Positions 14,962 to 22,431 of a DNA stretch of 22,724 bases are shown one piece after another. The DNA lies in NCBI GenBank assembly GCA_964383905.1, contig CAYLJO010000094.1, positions 1-22,724 on the forward strand, written 5' to 3'. How positions within the stretch are numbered: the stretch's first letter is position 1; each line of letters begins with the position of its first letter. The notes beneath the pieces were generated by a model. The model was given only the letters and a program-made list of their open reading frames with translations, was not told the DNA's origin and did not search any database. A program made the position numbers and the translations under genes. The stretch comes from CAYLJO01 sp964383905. GTDB lineage: Bacteria; Acidobacteriota; Blastocatellia; Pyrinomonadales; Pyrinomonadaceae.

Positions 14962-16068
14962 CTATGACTCGGCTGATGGGATGAGCGAGAAGCCAGGGTT
15001 ACTCTTGCGCCGCCAGATAAAGCCGTCGAGCACATAATGAGTTAGCTGGGGCAGCGCGAGCAGCGGCACAATCAGGATTTTGAGTGATTGTAGATCCCAA
15101 CTGCCGCCGAAAAGATAGCCGCGTGAGTGCCACACGCCGCGGTCCCACAGCATCTCCTCGACATAAGCGAGCAGCCAGAGCGTTGCCAGAAACATTACCG
15201 GCCCACGCGTGAGTAGGCGGTAAGGCGCATCCGCCTGGGGCCGTCGTGTCCGGGCATACCAGTAGACCAGCGCGAGATACGGCACGCCGTGAATTATCAC
15301 GTTGGTCACCGTGAATGCGTAATCCGAATTGTATGCGATGATCCCGACATACCAGCACACTGCGGTCGTCGCCACGACGATCTCTTTCCCCGGATTGACC
15401 TCGCCCTTAAGGAGCCAGCGATACAAAGAGCGCAGGGCATAGATGCCGAGCACCAGCCAGTAGACCGGCCCGATGACTTGCGCGGCCGACAGGGGGAGCG
15501 CGGCGAAATCATTCTTGAGAAACCACCAGAAATGGCGTGGCAGGTGCGAGTGCCAGTAGACGAGCGGATAGATCGTCGCGATGTAAACGGCCGCCGTGTC
15601 TATCCAGCGGCCCATCTTGTCGCGCTCGCCCACCCGCGCGCGGTATAGCATCACCCAGCCATACTGTTGCCGTATGAAATGAAACACCGCGAGGTACGCG
15701 AGCACGCGCCAGAAGACAATCTCCCCTTCGGAATAGAGCGCCACGCCGCCTATCAAGCCGAGCAGCGGCACGAGCGTGTACAGCCAGGGCCGGCGCATCA
15801 GTTCATTCGTATCAAAGTAAACGCGAAACCCCGTCGCCCAGACGTGCGCGACATCTATCAGCAGCACGGCGGGGACCCATGTCCACTCCGGCGTGCCGCT
15901 CTCGAGCACGCCCATGCGCGCACCAACCCACAGTGCGGCGAGCGACACCAGTGCGCTGCCGAGAAAGACGCCCAGATCGACACGCGGAGAGAAGAGCCAC
16001 CACTTGCTTACGCGTGGCGACGCCGCGGTCTGCTCATTACTCCAGGTTGTATCAAGCGATGCGTTCAT
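14962..16068 (-). CDS. Polytopic membrane protein with conserved His motifs, unknown function
   Basis: A 368-residue integral membrane protein with about eight TM helices. I do not recognise a named family. Striking His-containing segments lie in or at the ends of helices: DVAHVWATGFRVYFD (about 72-86), HFIRQQYGW (about 130-138), VYWHSHLPRHFWWF (about 170-183), IIHGVPYLALVYWY (about 262-275) and LPQLTHYVLDGFIWRR near the C-terminus. Several His plus Asp residues at membrane borders could bind a metal or haem, as in membrane oxygenases and desaturases, but no classical desaturase box set is visible. The C-terminus is short and cytoplasmic-like. It is the last gene of the run that starts with AdoMet decarboxylase, 76 bp after the flavin amine oxidase gene. 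A role with that oxidase is inferred only from position. Confidence 0.82.
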   Translation of the reverse strand: MNASLDTTWSNEQTAASPRVSKWWLFSPRVDLGVFLGSALVSLAALWVGARMGVLESGTPEWTWVPAVLLIDVAHVWATGFRVYFDTNELMRRPWLYTLVPLLGLIGGVALYSEGEIVFWRVLAYLAVFHFIRQQYGWVMLYRARVGERDKMGRWIDTAAVYIATIYPLVYWHSHLPRHFWWFLKNDFAALPLSAAQVIGPVYWLVLGIYALRSLYRWLLKGEVNPGKEIVVATTAVCWYVGIIAYNSDYAFTVTNVIIHGVPYLALVYWYARTRRPQADAPYRLLTRGPVMFLATLWLLAYVEEMLWDRGVWHSRGYLFGGSWDLQSLKILIVPLLALPQLTHYVLDGFIWRRKSNPGFSLIPSAES

Positions 16069-16144
16069 TGAGATACAGGCGAGATAGGATTGCCACCTTC
16101 ATTTTTGGCCTCTGATTATGCATGATTCGGCCAGCGAGAGCCAC

Positions 16145-17788
16145 CTACATTTGCCTCAACAGTCCGCGCGCAGTCAGCACCTCTTCCGCGGCGCGGATCC
16201 CGTGATAAAAGGCTTCTTCGAAGAGCGCGACGCCGCTCAGGTCTGTATGCGCGAAATGGATCCCACGGTGCGGCCGCGACGCCGCCGCCCGCGCGCCACC
16301 CCAGATGAAACCCGTCCGCGGGCGGATCATCGCGTGCCCCCAACGCATCACATCAAGCCGCTCGACCAACGAACGTATTTCGCTGTGAGCGCGCGTCAGA
16401 TCCGTCAGCGCGACATCGGCGCAGCTACGCCAGTCCATGCCCAATAGCTTCGACCGCGCGGCGCGCGGGTCCGATTCGCAGAGCGGGTAGTAGTACGTCC
16501 ACACCGTCGGCCCACGATCAAGGCCACGCTGGTGCGTCGCGACCACGTAACCGAGCGCCGGGCTTTCATAAATCACGTTGTCCCACGCGAGCGGGAACCC
16601 GCGACTGGCGGGCCGGTCTTTGAGAAAGAGATTCGCCACCATCCATGTGCCGTACTGAAACTCCGCGACGTGCGGCGGCGGATTCTCGCGGTAAGAGCGG
16701 ATCAGGTAGCGCGTGAGAAAATGCGGGGCGGCAAACACCACCTGGTCCGCGTGAAACCCGGTGGCCGTTTGGCCCCGTTGATCAATCGTGACTACATCAA
16801 CGCCGCTTTTACCCCCCTCATTCGTCGGGTTGATCTCGGCGGCGGCAAGACCCAGCCGCACTTTTGATTTTGCTCTGCCGTAGAGATGAGCGATGAGGCG
16901 GCCGTTACCCTCGGGCCATGTGATGAGCGGCTGTGCCTGTGCGCCGGGCTTCGGGATGCGCGCGGCAAAATAGAAGAGCCCGGCCCATGCGCTCGTCTGG
17001 TACACCGTCAAGCCATAATCATCACGACACGCATAATCGGCCAGCCAGCGCAGGCGCGGCGAAGTCATGCCGCGCGCCTTTAGCCATTCTGCCATTGTGA
17101 TTTTATCGAGCGCCGTCACCTCCGCGTCATCTGAGCCGCTCGCCGCCGGGATGGCAAAAGCGCGGCGACCCTGCTCGTCCCGCCACTCAACCCAGCGATT
17201 GACCTCTCTGTTAAACGCGCCAAGCTGGGCCAGGTCGTCCTCGCTCGCGCCCGCGTGAAGATAGAGTCCTTCGTACCAGCGCCCCCGGTAAAAGATGCGC
17301 TCCTCCGGGTCGCGACAGAGGAACTGCTCGGCAACTAGGGGTTCGCCCTCGTCATTATGCCCTTCGAGTACACCCATCTCGTCGAGGAGCGAGACCAGGG
17401 CGCGGTTCTCCTTCGTCGGGGCGGGAACGTAATGCGCGCCCCACGGGTATGAGACCAGCGTTGAAGAGCCGCTGCGCGCCGTGCCGCCTGGAACACTCTC
17501 CAGTTCGATTAAAACGAAATCTTCAAAGCCTGCTTGCAGAAAGCGCCGTGCCGCCGCTAACCCCGCGACGCCGCCGCCGACGATCACCGCCCCGACACGT
17601 TCCCAGCCGTCAGACGCCGGAATGACCCTCAGACCATCCCGCAGCCTGTGGCCGATGCCGTCCGACGGCCCGACAATTTCGCCGGTGGGAAGGCGCGGCG
17701 TATCGCCAGAGCGACACGCGGCGAGCGCCACCGGAATCCCAAGAAATGCGGCGAGCACCTCGCGTCTTGTCAAGCCGTCTTTGATCAT
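16145..17788 (-). CDS. Tat-exported lipoprotein FAD-dependent amine oxidase-like oxidoreductase
   Basis: A 547-residue flavoprotein. The N-terminus LTRREVLAAFLG is a twin-arginine-like signal and ends in a lipobox ALAAC with Cys25, so the mature protein is probably a lipoprotein exported folded with its cofactor. The dinucleotide fold begins VGAVIVGGGVAGLAAARRF (GGGVAG at 71-76), followed by the acidic end of strand 2 (LIELES) and PGGTARSG, the arrangement of the flavin amine oxidase/phytoene desaturase superfamily. The C-terminal GVALFEEAFYHGIRAAEEV is the usual FAD-contact helix. The substrate is unknown; the neighbouring polyamine genes make an amine plausible. The 113-bp gap upstream contains an inverted repeat, so linkage to the aminopropyltransferase operon is likely but not certain. 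No strong ribosome site precedes ATG 17788. Confidence 0.88.
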   Translation of the reverse strand: MIKDGLTRREVLAAFLGIPVALAACRSGDTPRLPTGEIVGPSDGIGHRLRDGLRVIPASDGWERVGAVIVGGGVAGLAAARRFLQAGFEDFVLIELESVPGGTARSGSSTLVSYPWGAHYVPAPTKENRALVSLLDEMGVLEGHNDEGEPLVAEQFLCRDPEERIFYRGRWYEGLYLHAGASEDDLAQLGAFNREVNRWVEWRDEQGRRAFAIPAASGSDDAEVTALDKITMAEWLKARGMTSPRLRWLADYACRDDYGLTVYQTSAWAGLFYFAARIPKPGAQAQPLITWPEGNGRLIAHLYGRAKSKVRLGLAAAEINPTNEGGKSGVDVVTIDQRGQTATGFHADQVVFAAPHFLTRYLIRSYRENPPPHVAEFQYGTWMVANLFLKDRPASRGFPLAWDNVIYESPALGYVVATHQRGLDRGPTVWTYYYPLCESDPRAARSKLLGMDWRSCADVALTDLTRAHSEIRSLVERLDVMRWGHAMIRPRTGFIWGGARAAASRPHRGIHFAHTDLSGVALFEEAFYHGIRAAEEVLTARGLLRQM

Positions 17789-17819
17789 GGATCAACATTC
17801 AAATGTGCAGCTCAGTAAA

Positions 17820-17886
17820 CAATGAACACCGCAGTGCTGAACGATGAAGAGAGACGCCGTCGCTTCTGTTCTTTCATCGTTCATTG
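17820..17886. repeat. Intergenic inverted repeat of GAACGATGAA-type units
   Basis: GAACGATGAA (17839-17848) is exactly inverted at 17873-17882 (TTCATCGTTC). An outer pair CAATGAAC (17820-17827) and GTTCATTG (17879-17886) partly shares the right arm. The right side adds a degenerate direct copy, CTCATCGTTTC. It occupies the gap between the aminopropyltransferase-like and amine oxidase-like genes. No T-run follows on the minus strand. Its build resembles the 8875-8944 and 12968-13050 elements with a different unit. Confidence 0.7.
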
Positions 17887-17901
17887 CTCATCGTTTCTCT
17901 A

Positions 17902-19407
17902 TTATTCGTACCGCCTCCATTCTGACTCGTAATAACGGACAAGCACCTGATTATCCAGACGATTGATTTCCACAGGGACGGGCCCGAGGTCTGCCGAGAG
18001 CAGGAACATCGAGGCCAGCGCACTGTCATCAAGAAAGCGCAGGCCGCCGGGCGCGTGCTGTGGCGGGTCAAAAGGGGTCACGCGTGCGAGCGCGAAGCCC
18101 CAGACGCCGAACGACGGCACGGCCGTATAGTAAGGCTTGACGGAAAAGCCCGCCGCTTCAATCGTCTTCATGATGCACCAGTAGGATGTCCGCGCAAAAA
18201 GCGGCGAGGTTGACTGGACGGCCACGGCCGCACCGGGCGCCAGACGCGCTTTGAGTAGGCGGTAGAAGCGCGTCGTGTAGAGCTTGCCGAGCGCGTATGA
18301 GTTTGGGTCGGGGAAATCAACGATCGCGGCGTCATAGGTCGGCCCCTGCTCTTCGAGCCAGATCATCGCGTCCTGGTTGATCACATGCACGCGGCGGTCG
18401 TCGTAGGAATGCTTGTTCAATTCGGCGAGCGGCGGAAATCGCCGCGAGAGTTGAGTCATATCAGGGTCGAGGTCCACGAGCGTGACGTGGTCGACCGACG
18501 GGTATTTCAGTATCTCACGCAGCGCGAGACCGTCACCGCCGCCGAGCACCAGAACGCGCTTCGGCGAGCCGCCCGCGAGCGCCATCGCCGGGTGGACCAG
18601 CGCTTCGTGATAGCGGTACTCATCCGCCGAGCTGAACTGCAGGTTGCCGTTGAGGAAGAGCTGGAACCCGGCCCTGCCGCGTGTAATAACGATGCGCTGG
18701 TAGGGGGTGGTGCGCGTATAAATGATGTCGTCGGCGAATAAGCCGTCCTCCGCCAGCGTCGTCAGCGCATCGGCTTTCATGATGCCGATTGCCAGCAACG
18801 CGATGACGATGGCGGCGCGGGCGCGTAACGCCTGCAGGCCCCCTTTGATGAGCGGCTGCAGCAGCCACGTGCCCCAGAGCCCCACGCCCGCGTTCAAAAT
18901 ACCGAACAACAGCGACGTCCGCACCAGCCCGAGGCGCGGCACGAGAAAGAGCGGGAACAACAGCGAGGCCACGAGTGCCCCGATATAATCTACGGCGAGC
19001 ACCCGCGACACCAGTTCCTTGAAATCCAGGCTTTCCCTGATGATCCGCATCAGCAGGGGCAGTTCGAGTCCGACCAGCACGCCGATCGCAAAAACCATCA
19101 GGTAGAGCACCAGGTGAAAGTAGCTGAGGTTGGCGAAGCTCAGAAAGAGGAGCGGGGCCGAGGCCCCGCCGAGGATGGCGACGCCCAACTCGACCTCGAT
19201 GAAGTAGCGCGCGAGATTCTCTTCGATGAACCGCGACAGCCAGGCGCCAACCCCGAGCGCGAACAGGTAGATGCCGATGATGAGTGAGAACTGTGTGACC
19301 GAGTCGCCCAGCACGTAGCTCGCCAGCGTCCCGGCGAGCAGCTCATAAATCAGCCCGCACATGGCGATGATCAGCACATGAAGAAAAAGGATCGGGGTGC
19401 GGGGCAT
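17902..19407 (-). CDS. Membrane-embedded spermidine synthase-like aminopropyltransferase
   Basis: A 501-residue fusion. Residues about 5-212 contain seven TM helices (first LFLHVLIIAMCGLIYELLAG, last AAIVIALLAIGIM). Residues about 225-470 form a spermidine synthase-like domain: LFLNGNLQFSSADEYRYHEA, then VLVLGGGDGLALREIL, VTLVDLDPDM and AAIVDFPDPNS. The Gln, Asp, Tyr-His and GGGDG elements that bind decarboxylated AdoMet are kept. The catalytic segment reads DFPDP instead of the usual DxTDP, retaining both Asp residues. This is the long membrane-bound form of polyamine aminopropyltransferase. The acceptor amine is unknown and need not be putrescine. It starts 8 nt after the DUF350 stop and belongs to the AdoMet-decarboxylase operon, which would supply its aminopropyl donor. 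Confidence 0.93.
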   Translation of the reverse strand: MPRTPILFLHVLIIAMCGLIYELLAGTLASYVLGDSVTQFSLIIGIYLFALGVGAWLSRFIEENLARYFIEVELGVAILGGASAPLLFLSFANLSYFHLVLYLMVFAIGVLVGLELPLLMRIIRESLDFKELVSRVLAVDYIGALVASLLFPLFLVPRLGLVRTSLLFGILNAGVGLWGTWLLQPLIKGGLQALRARAAIVIALLAIGIMKADALTTLAEDGLFADDIIYTRTTPYQRIVITRGRAGFQLFLNGNLQFSSADEYRYHEALVHPAMALAGGSPKRVLVLGGGDGLALREILKYPSVDHVTLVDLDPDMTQLSRRFPPLAELNKHSYDDRRVHVINQDAMIWLEEQGPTYDAAIVDFPDPNSYALGKLYTTRFYRLLKARLAPGAAVAVQSTSPLFARTSYWCIMKTIEAAGFSVKPYYTAVPSFGVWGFALARVTPFDPPQHAPGGLRFLDDSALASMFLLSADLGPVPVEINRLDNQVLVRYYESEWRRYE

Positions 19408-19415
19408 ATCTACTT

Positions 19416-19700
19416 CTACCCGTGGATCGCGGCGGAAACGATCAGCGCGATGCCGATAATCACCGAACCGATGAGGATCGCGAGCGAAACGTTCTGGTCA
19501 TCCTCGATCTCCTTCCGCAGTGAGTAGGGCGAAATTTTGGCGATGATCCAGAACGCGAGGCCGAACAGCAGGATCCCCATGATCGCGAAAATGAGCGTCA
19601 CCACGACCGTGTTGGCCAGTTGTTCGAAGGGAATCACAAGCCCGGCGAAGGTCGGAACGGTCGTTGAGCTAACCTTGTTTGCTAAAGCTTCAATGAGCAT
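19416..19700 (-). CDS. DUF350 family membrane protein
   Basis: A 94-residue protein with two TM segments (about 30-57, NTVVVTLIFAIMGILLFGLAF, and about 72-92, LAILIGSVIIGIALIVSAAI) joined by the characteristic DUF350 loop KISPYSLRKEIEDDQNVSLA. The family (for example YjfL in enterobacteria) has no firm biochemical role; it recurs beside polyamine-related and envelope-stress genes. I set the start at ATG 19700, with GGAGG 6 nt upstream; a GTG at 19703 would be only 3 nt from that site. The TGA of the upstream 60-residue gene overlaps this ATG by one base (TGATG), which implies coupled translation. The N-terminal 25 residues before TM1 are short and polar. Confidence 0.92.
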   Translation of the reverse strand: MLIEALANKVSSTTVPTFAGLVIPFEQLANTVVVTLIFAIMGILLFGLAFWIIAKISPYSLRKEIEDDQNVSLAILIGSVIIGIALIVSAAIHG

Positions 19701-19882
19701 CACTTTCCTCCATGAAAGCCGGAGTGCCAGAAATGAAACGACCGATAGCCACCCGGCGAGTTGCGTACATCCGGCGGCACCACCTGCCGCCCGGGGTGCC
19801 CGAACTCCCAGCCCCGGTAGGCAGCCGCGCCGTAAAGCAAAATCACACCCAGCCCGAATAAGATGTAGAATTTCTTGAACAC
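19700..19882 (-). CDS. Small one-TM protein with GGYRSFHFWHSGFHGGK tail
   Basis: A 60-residue protein starting with GTG 19882. One TM segment (about 5-25, FYILFGLGVILLYGAAAY) is followed by a tail of about 35 residues rich in His, Gly and aromatics, ending SPGGYRSFHFWHSGFHGGK. I believe similar tails recur in small proteins of such clusters, but I cannot name a family. By the positive-inside rule (MFKKF at the start) the tail should face the periplasm, where three His, one Trp and several Tyr/Phe could bind a metal, a lipid headgroup or a partner. It is coupled to DUF350 by a TGATG overlap, which argues that it is real despite its size. A 117-bp gap separates it from the DUF4178 gene. Confidence 0.8.
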   Translation of the reverse strand: MFKKFYILFGLGVILLYGAAAYRGWEFGHPGRQVVPPDVRNSPGGYRSFHFWHSGFHGGK

Positions 19883-19999
19883 TGACCTTTCCCCTTACCG
19901 GCCACGGTCGAGGCTGGCGCCCCTTTATTCCTTAATTTCGCCTCAACCCCGGGTTGATACCCGTGATCGACATCCTACCTTTCATCCCGGCCGGCGCTT

Positions 20000-21985
20000 T
20001 CAACCCGATCTTGAAGTCGGACGGTACATGCTATCCTGCCAGCGTTTGGTTTCGAACCTGATTCGCCTGAAGCCGTGGATGAGCGGGAAGATAGAGACGG
20101 CCGTCAGCGCCAGAAGCAGGTGGCTCATGCGCGGGACTCCCTGCTCGATCTTCACCGAGAGTGAGGCGGGCTGTTGCCACTTTTCCCATTGGCTTTCCAG
20201 CCGCAGCGTGTAGGTCCCGGCGGGCAACGCCGAGAGATAGACGGTCTGCGTCCGGCTCCCCTCGCTCCATGACTCGCCGCCTTCGACACCTGCGTAATAT
20301 TCAATCGGCAATGCGAACGGTTGGACCAGCCCTGTGTCTTGATTGATCAGGTCGCCGTCGGCGTAGACCCACGTGTTGTAGACGTTCGAATAACCCGTGA
20401 TCTTGATGTTCCGGCTCCCCTCGAGCTGAAAAGGCTCGCTGAAGAATGTCTGCGTCGCCTCGGGATTCATCACGGGGCTCAGTTGGAGGCCCTGCTCGTA
20501 GACCTTCCGGTTCGAGCCGGTGACGAGAAACGCCAGTCCGAGGAGCAGTAGCGCTGTGGTAAATATGACCCAGTATTTAGCTATCCCGGCGGAAGGGAAC
20601 GGCTGGTTTGGCGCGACACCCTTCGGACGTGGTAAACCACTGATGCCGAATGCCTTCTCGACCATTGACGGCGTCAGGTAAGTCCCGAGCGAACAGTTTA
20701 TCTCGCCGCTGCCGGCCTTGTTATGGCCGCCTCCGTAATCCCAGTTGATCGCATCCTTACCGGCGGTCAGGTAGGCTTTATGTGGAAGGATGGTCGAGAT
20801 CTCGATCGATAGCATCTCTGGCGGGCGGATATAATCCAGGGCGCGCACCTGCTCACCGACCGTGACCTTCCAGTAGAACTCGCCCGTGACATACTGGACG
20901 GTCGCCGTGGCGTCTTGAAAGAGCTTGTAATCCTTTCCGTGATAGCGGGCTTTCCTGAAGTCTTCCGTCACTTCGCCGGGGGAGACCGGCTGGACTATGT
21001 TCCAGTGATCGTCGCTCCGGACGAGCCAGCGAAAACCGACCTGCGGGTTGTAGAGCAGATACTCTTCCCAGTAGTACGTCTCGCCTTCGAGGACGACGCT
21101 GCGCACCACAAAACCGAGCACCGTGAGCTTGACGCCTTGAAGCTCGCCGGTCGCGCCAGCCGGGATGACGGGTCTGTACTTGCCCGGCTCCAACGCGCTG
21201 AGGAACCGGAGTTGGCCGTAGTTAACGTCGAGCAGTGAGCTACAGTTGGGACAGGTGACGCGCTCGGTCTTATCGGGCGCGCGCAGCTCGAGCGGCCCGC
21301 CACACTTGGGGCACGACAACTGGGCGGCCGCCGTGCACCGCTGCTCGCGCTCCGGGGCATGAGCGGTCGTGATGCCAAGTTGCGCGAGCGTGACCTCTTG
21401 ACCGATAAAGACGAGCGGCGTCGCCTCGCTGTAATCAAGCGTCGCAAAGACGTGCCCCTGCCCTGAGAGGTCGGCGTACGGGTAGGTCGCGCCCGGCACG
21501 ACCCGCCACGGTATCTCGCCCTTGGCGCCAACGGTCCGCGCGACACCTTTTTCTGCGACGACGAGCGGAGAGGAAACAGGGATCGCGGCGACCGGATGGC
21601 CCAGTTCGAGCGCGTCGAATGACGGAACGTTGTTCAGAGGCGATTGCTCAAAGGTCAGGTAGAATCGTCCCTGCGCCTCCGCGAGCCAGCCCCACCGGCC
21701 GTCCCCAAAGGCGGCGTACCACTCATCCCACATCCCGCCCGCTTCATGGCCCAATTGGGTACGGCCCGTTAGCTCAAACGGCACGCCGTGATAGACGCCC
21801 TTCAGTCCGATGTCGAGCGGCGAGCCTGTTTCGGCGATCTCGGCGACCTTGCCGAGGTCTTCGAGCGCGCGGTCGGTGCGCGCCACCACCGAGCGGCAGA
21901 ATTCACACACGACCACAATTGACGAGCCAACCTTAAATGAAATCGGCGCTCCGCAAGCGGGGCAGTTCGCCTGAATGACACTCAT
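20000..21985 (-). CDS. DUF4178 protein with two zinc ribbons and two TM segments
   Basis: A 661-residue protein. Order of parts: zinc ribbon 1 (Cys8, Cys11, Cys27, Cys30; CPAC and CEFC), a first DUF4178-like beta domain at about 55-205 (GVYHGVPFELTGRTQLGHE..WDEWYAAF), zinc ribbon 2 (Cys225, Cys228, Cys245, Cys248; CPKC and CPNC), a second DUF4178 domain at about 265-415 (YYWEEYLLYNPQVGFRWLV), a TM helix at about 471-490, about 125 residues of beta-rich extracytoplasmic domain, and a second TM helix at about 618-638 with a basic cytoplasmic tail. The function is unknown; the build suggests a membrane scaffold or sensor with a cytosolic head. Its ATG overlaps the AdoMet decarboxylase stop by ATGA, a strong sign of joint function in polyamine chemistry. 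Confidence 0.9.
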   Translation of the reverse strand: MSVIQANCPACGAPISFKVGSSIVVVCEFCRSVVARTDRALEDLGKVAEIAETGSPLDIGLKGVYHGVPFELTGRTQLGHEAGGMWDEWYAAFGDGRWGWLAEAQGRFYLTFEQSPLNNVPSFDALELGHPVAAIPVSSPLVVAEKGVARTVGAKGEIPWRVVPGATYPYADLSGQGHVFATLDYSEATPLVFIGQEVTLAQLGITTAHAPEREQRCTAAAQLSCPKCGGPLELRAPDKTERVTCPNCSSLLDVNYGQLRFLSALEPGKYRPVIPAGATGELQGVKLTVLGFVVRSVVLEGETYYWEEYLLYNPQVGFRWLVRSDDHWNIVQPVSPGEVTEDFRKARYHGKDYKLFQDATATVQYVTGEFYWKVTVGEQVRALDYIRPPEMLSIEISTILPHKAYLTAGKDAINWDYGGGHNKAGSGEINCSLGTYLTPSMVEKAFGISGLPRPKGVAPNQPFPSAGIAKYWVIFTTALLLLGLAFLVTGSNRKVYEQGLQLSPVMNPEATQTFFSEPFQLEGSRNIKITGYSNVYNTWVYADGDLINQDTGLVQPFALPIEYYAGVEGGESWSEGSRTQTVYLSALPAGTYTLRLESQWEKWQQPASLSVKIEQGVPRMSHLLLALTAVSIFPLIHGFRRIRFETKRWQDSMYRPTSRSG

Positions 21986-22431
21986 AGCTCGCTTTCGATA
22001 ACGGGCGGCGCGTGATGCCGGGGCGTTAAGTTGTATGCCGCCGGGAGGCTTCGTTCGATCGTCCGTACGACCACACGGGTGGCGCCGAGCATCTCACCGA
22101 GACGCTCGGCCCACGGCCATCCGGGACGCGCGCGGCAGCAGTAGAGGTTAATGGTGGCAACGCCGTATTCGGGATAAGTGTGACACGCCAGATGAGACTC
22201 CGTGAGCAAGGCCATTCCGGTCACGCCACCCGGGTGCGGGAATTTATGCCACATCATTTCACCGGCGACTTGCAAGCCCAATTCCGCAATGACCCGGCCG
22301 AACACCTCCCGCAGCAACTCGACATCGCGGAGCGCGTCATCTCGACAGCCCCCGGCGTCTACCACCCATTCCGTCCCAACGATCATACCCGAGCAACTAT
22401 TCAGCAAGATTGACTCTGACGGACTCCTCAC
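21982..22431 (-). CDS. speH: S-adenosylmethionine decarboxylase, pyruvoyl type
   Basis: A 149-residue proenzyme that self-cleaves to form a pyruvoyl cofactor and makes decarboxylated AdoMet, the aminopropyl donor for polyamine synthesis. The cleavage motif is LTESHLACHTYPE, with Ser79 as the residue that becomes pyruvate and His84 in the conserved HT.PE; the following INLYCC keeps a Cys at the position of the usual proton donor. Conserved family sequence begins at GTEWVVDAGGC (residue 19), so ATG 22386 is a possible start; GTG 22431 is the longest and neither has a clear ribosome site. The C-terminal 15 residues (TPRHHAPPVIESEL) are an extension past the core. It is first in the operon, overlapping the DUF4178 gene by ATGA. 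Confidence 0.93.
   Translation of the reverse strand: MRSPSESILLNSCSGMIVGTEWVVDAGGCRDDALRDVELLREVFGRVIAELGLQVAGEMMWHKFPHPGGVTGMALLTESHLACHTYPEYGVATINLYCCRARPGWPWAERLGEMLGATRVVVRTIERSLPAAYNLTPRHHAPPVIESEL

Noticed and set aside
19944..19963. Overlapping short stems CAACCC/GGGTTG and CGGGT/ACCCG between the DUF4178 and 60-residue genes
   Set aside because: Short, mutually exclusive and without a T-run; too weak to call a terminator or switch.
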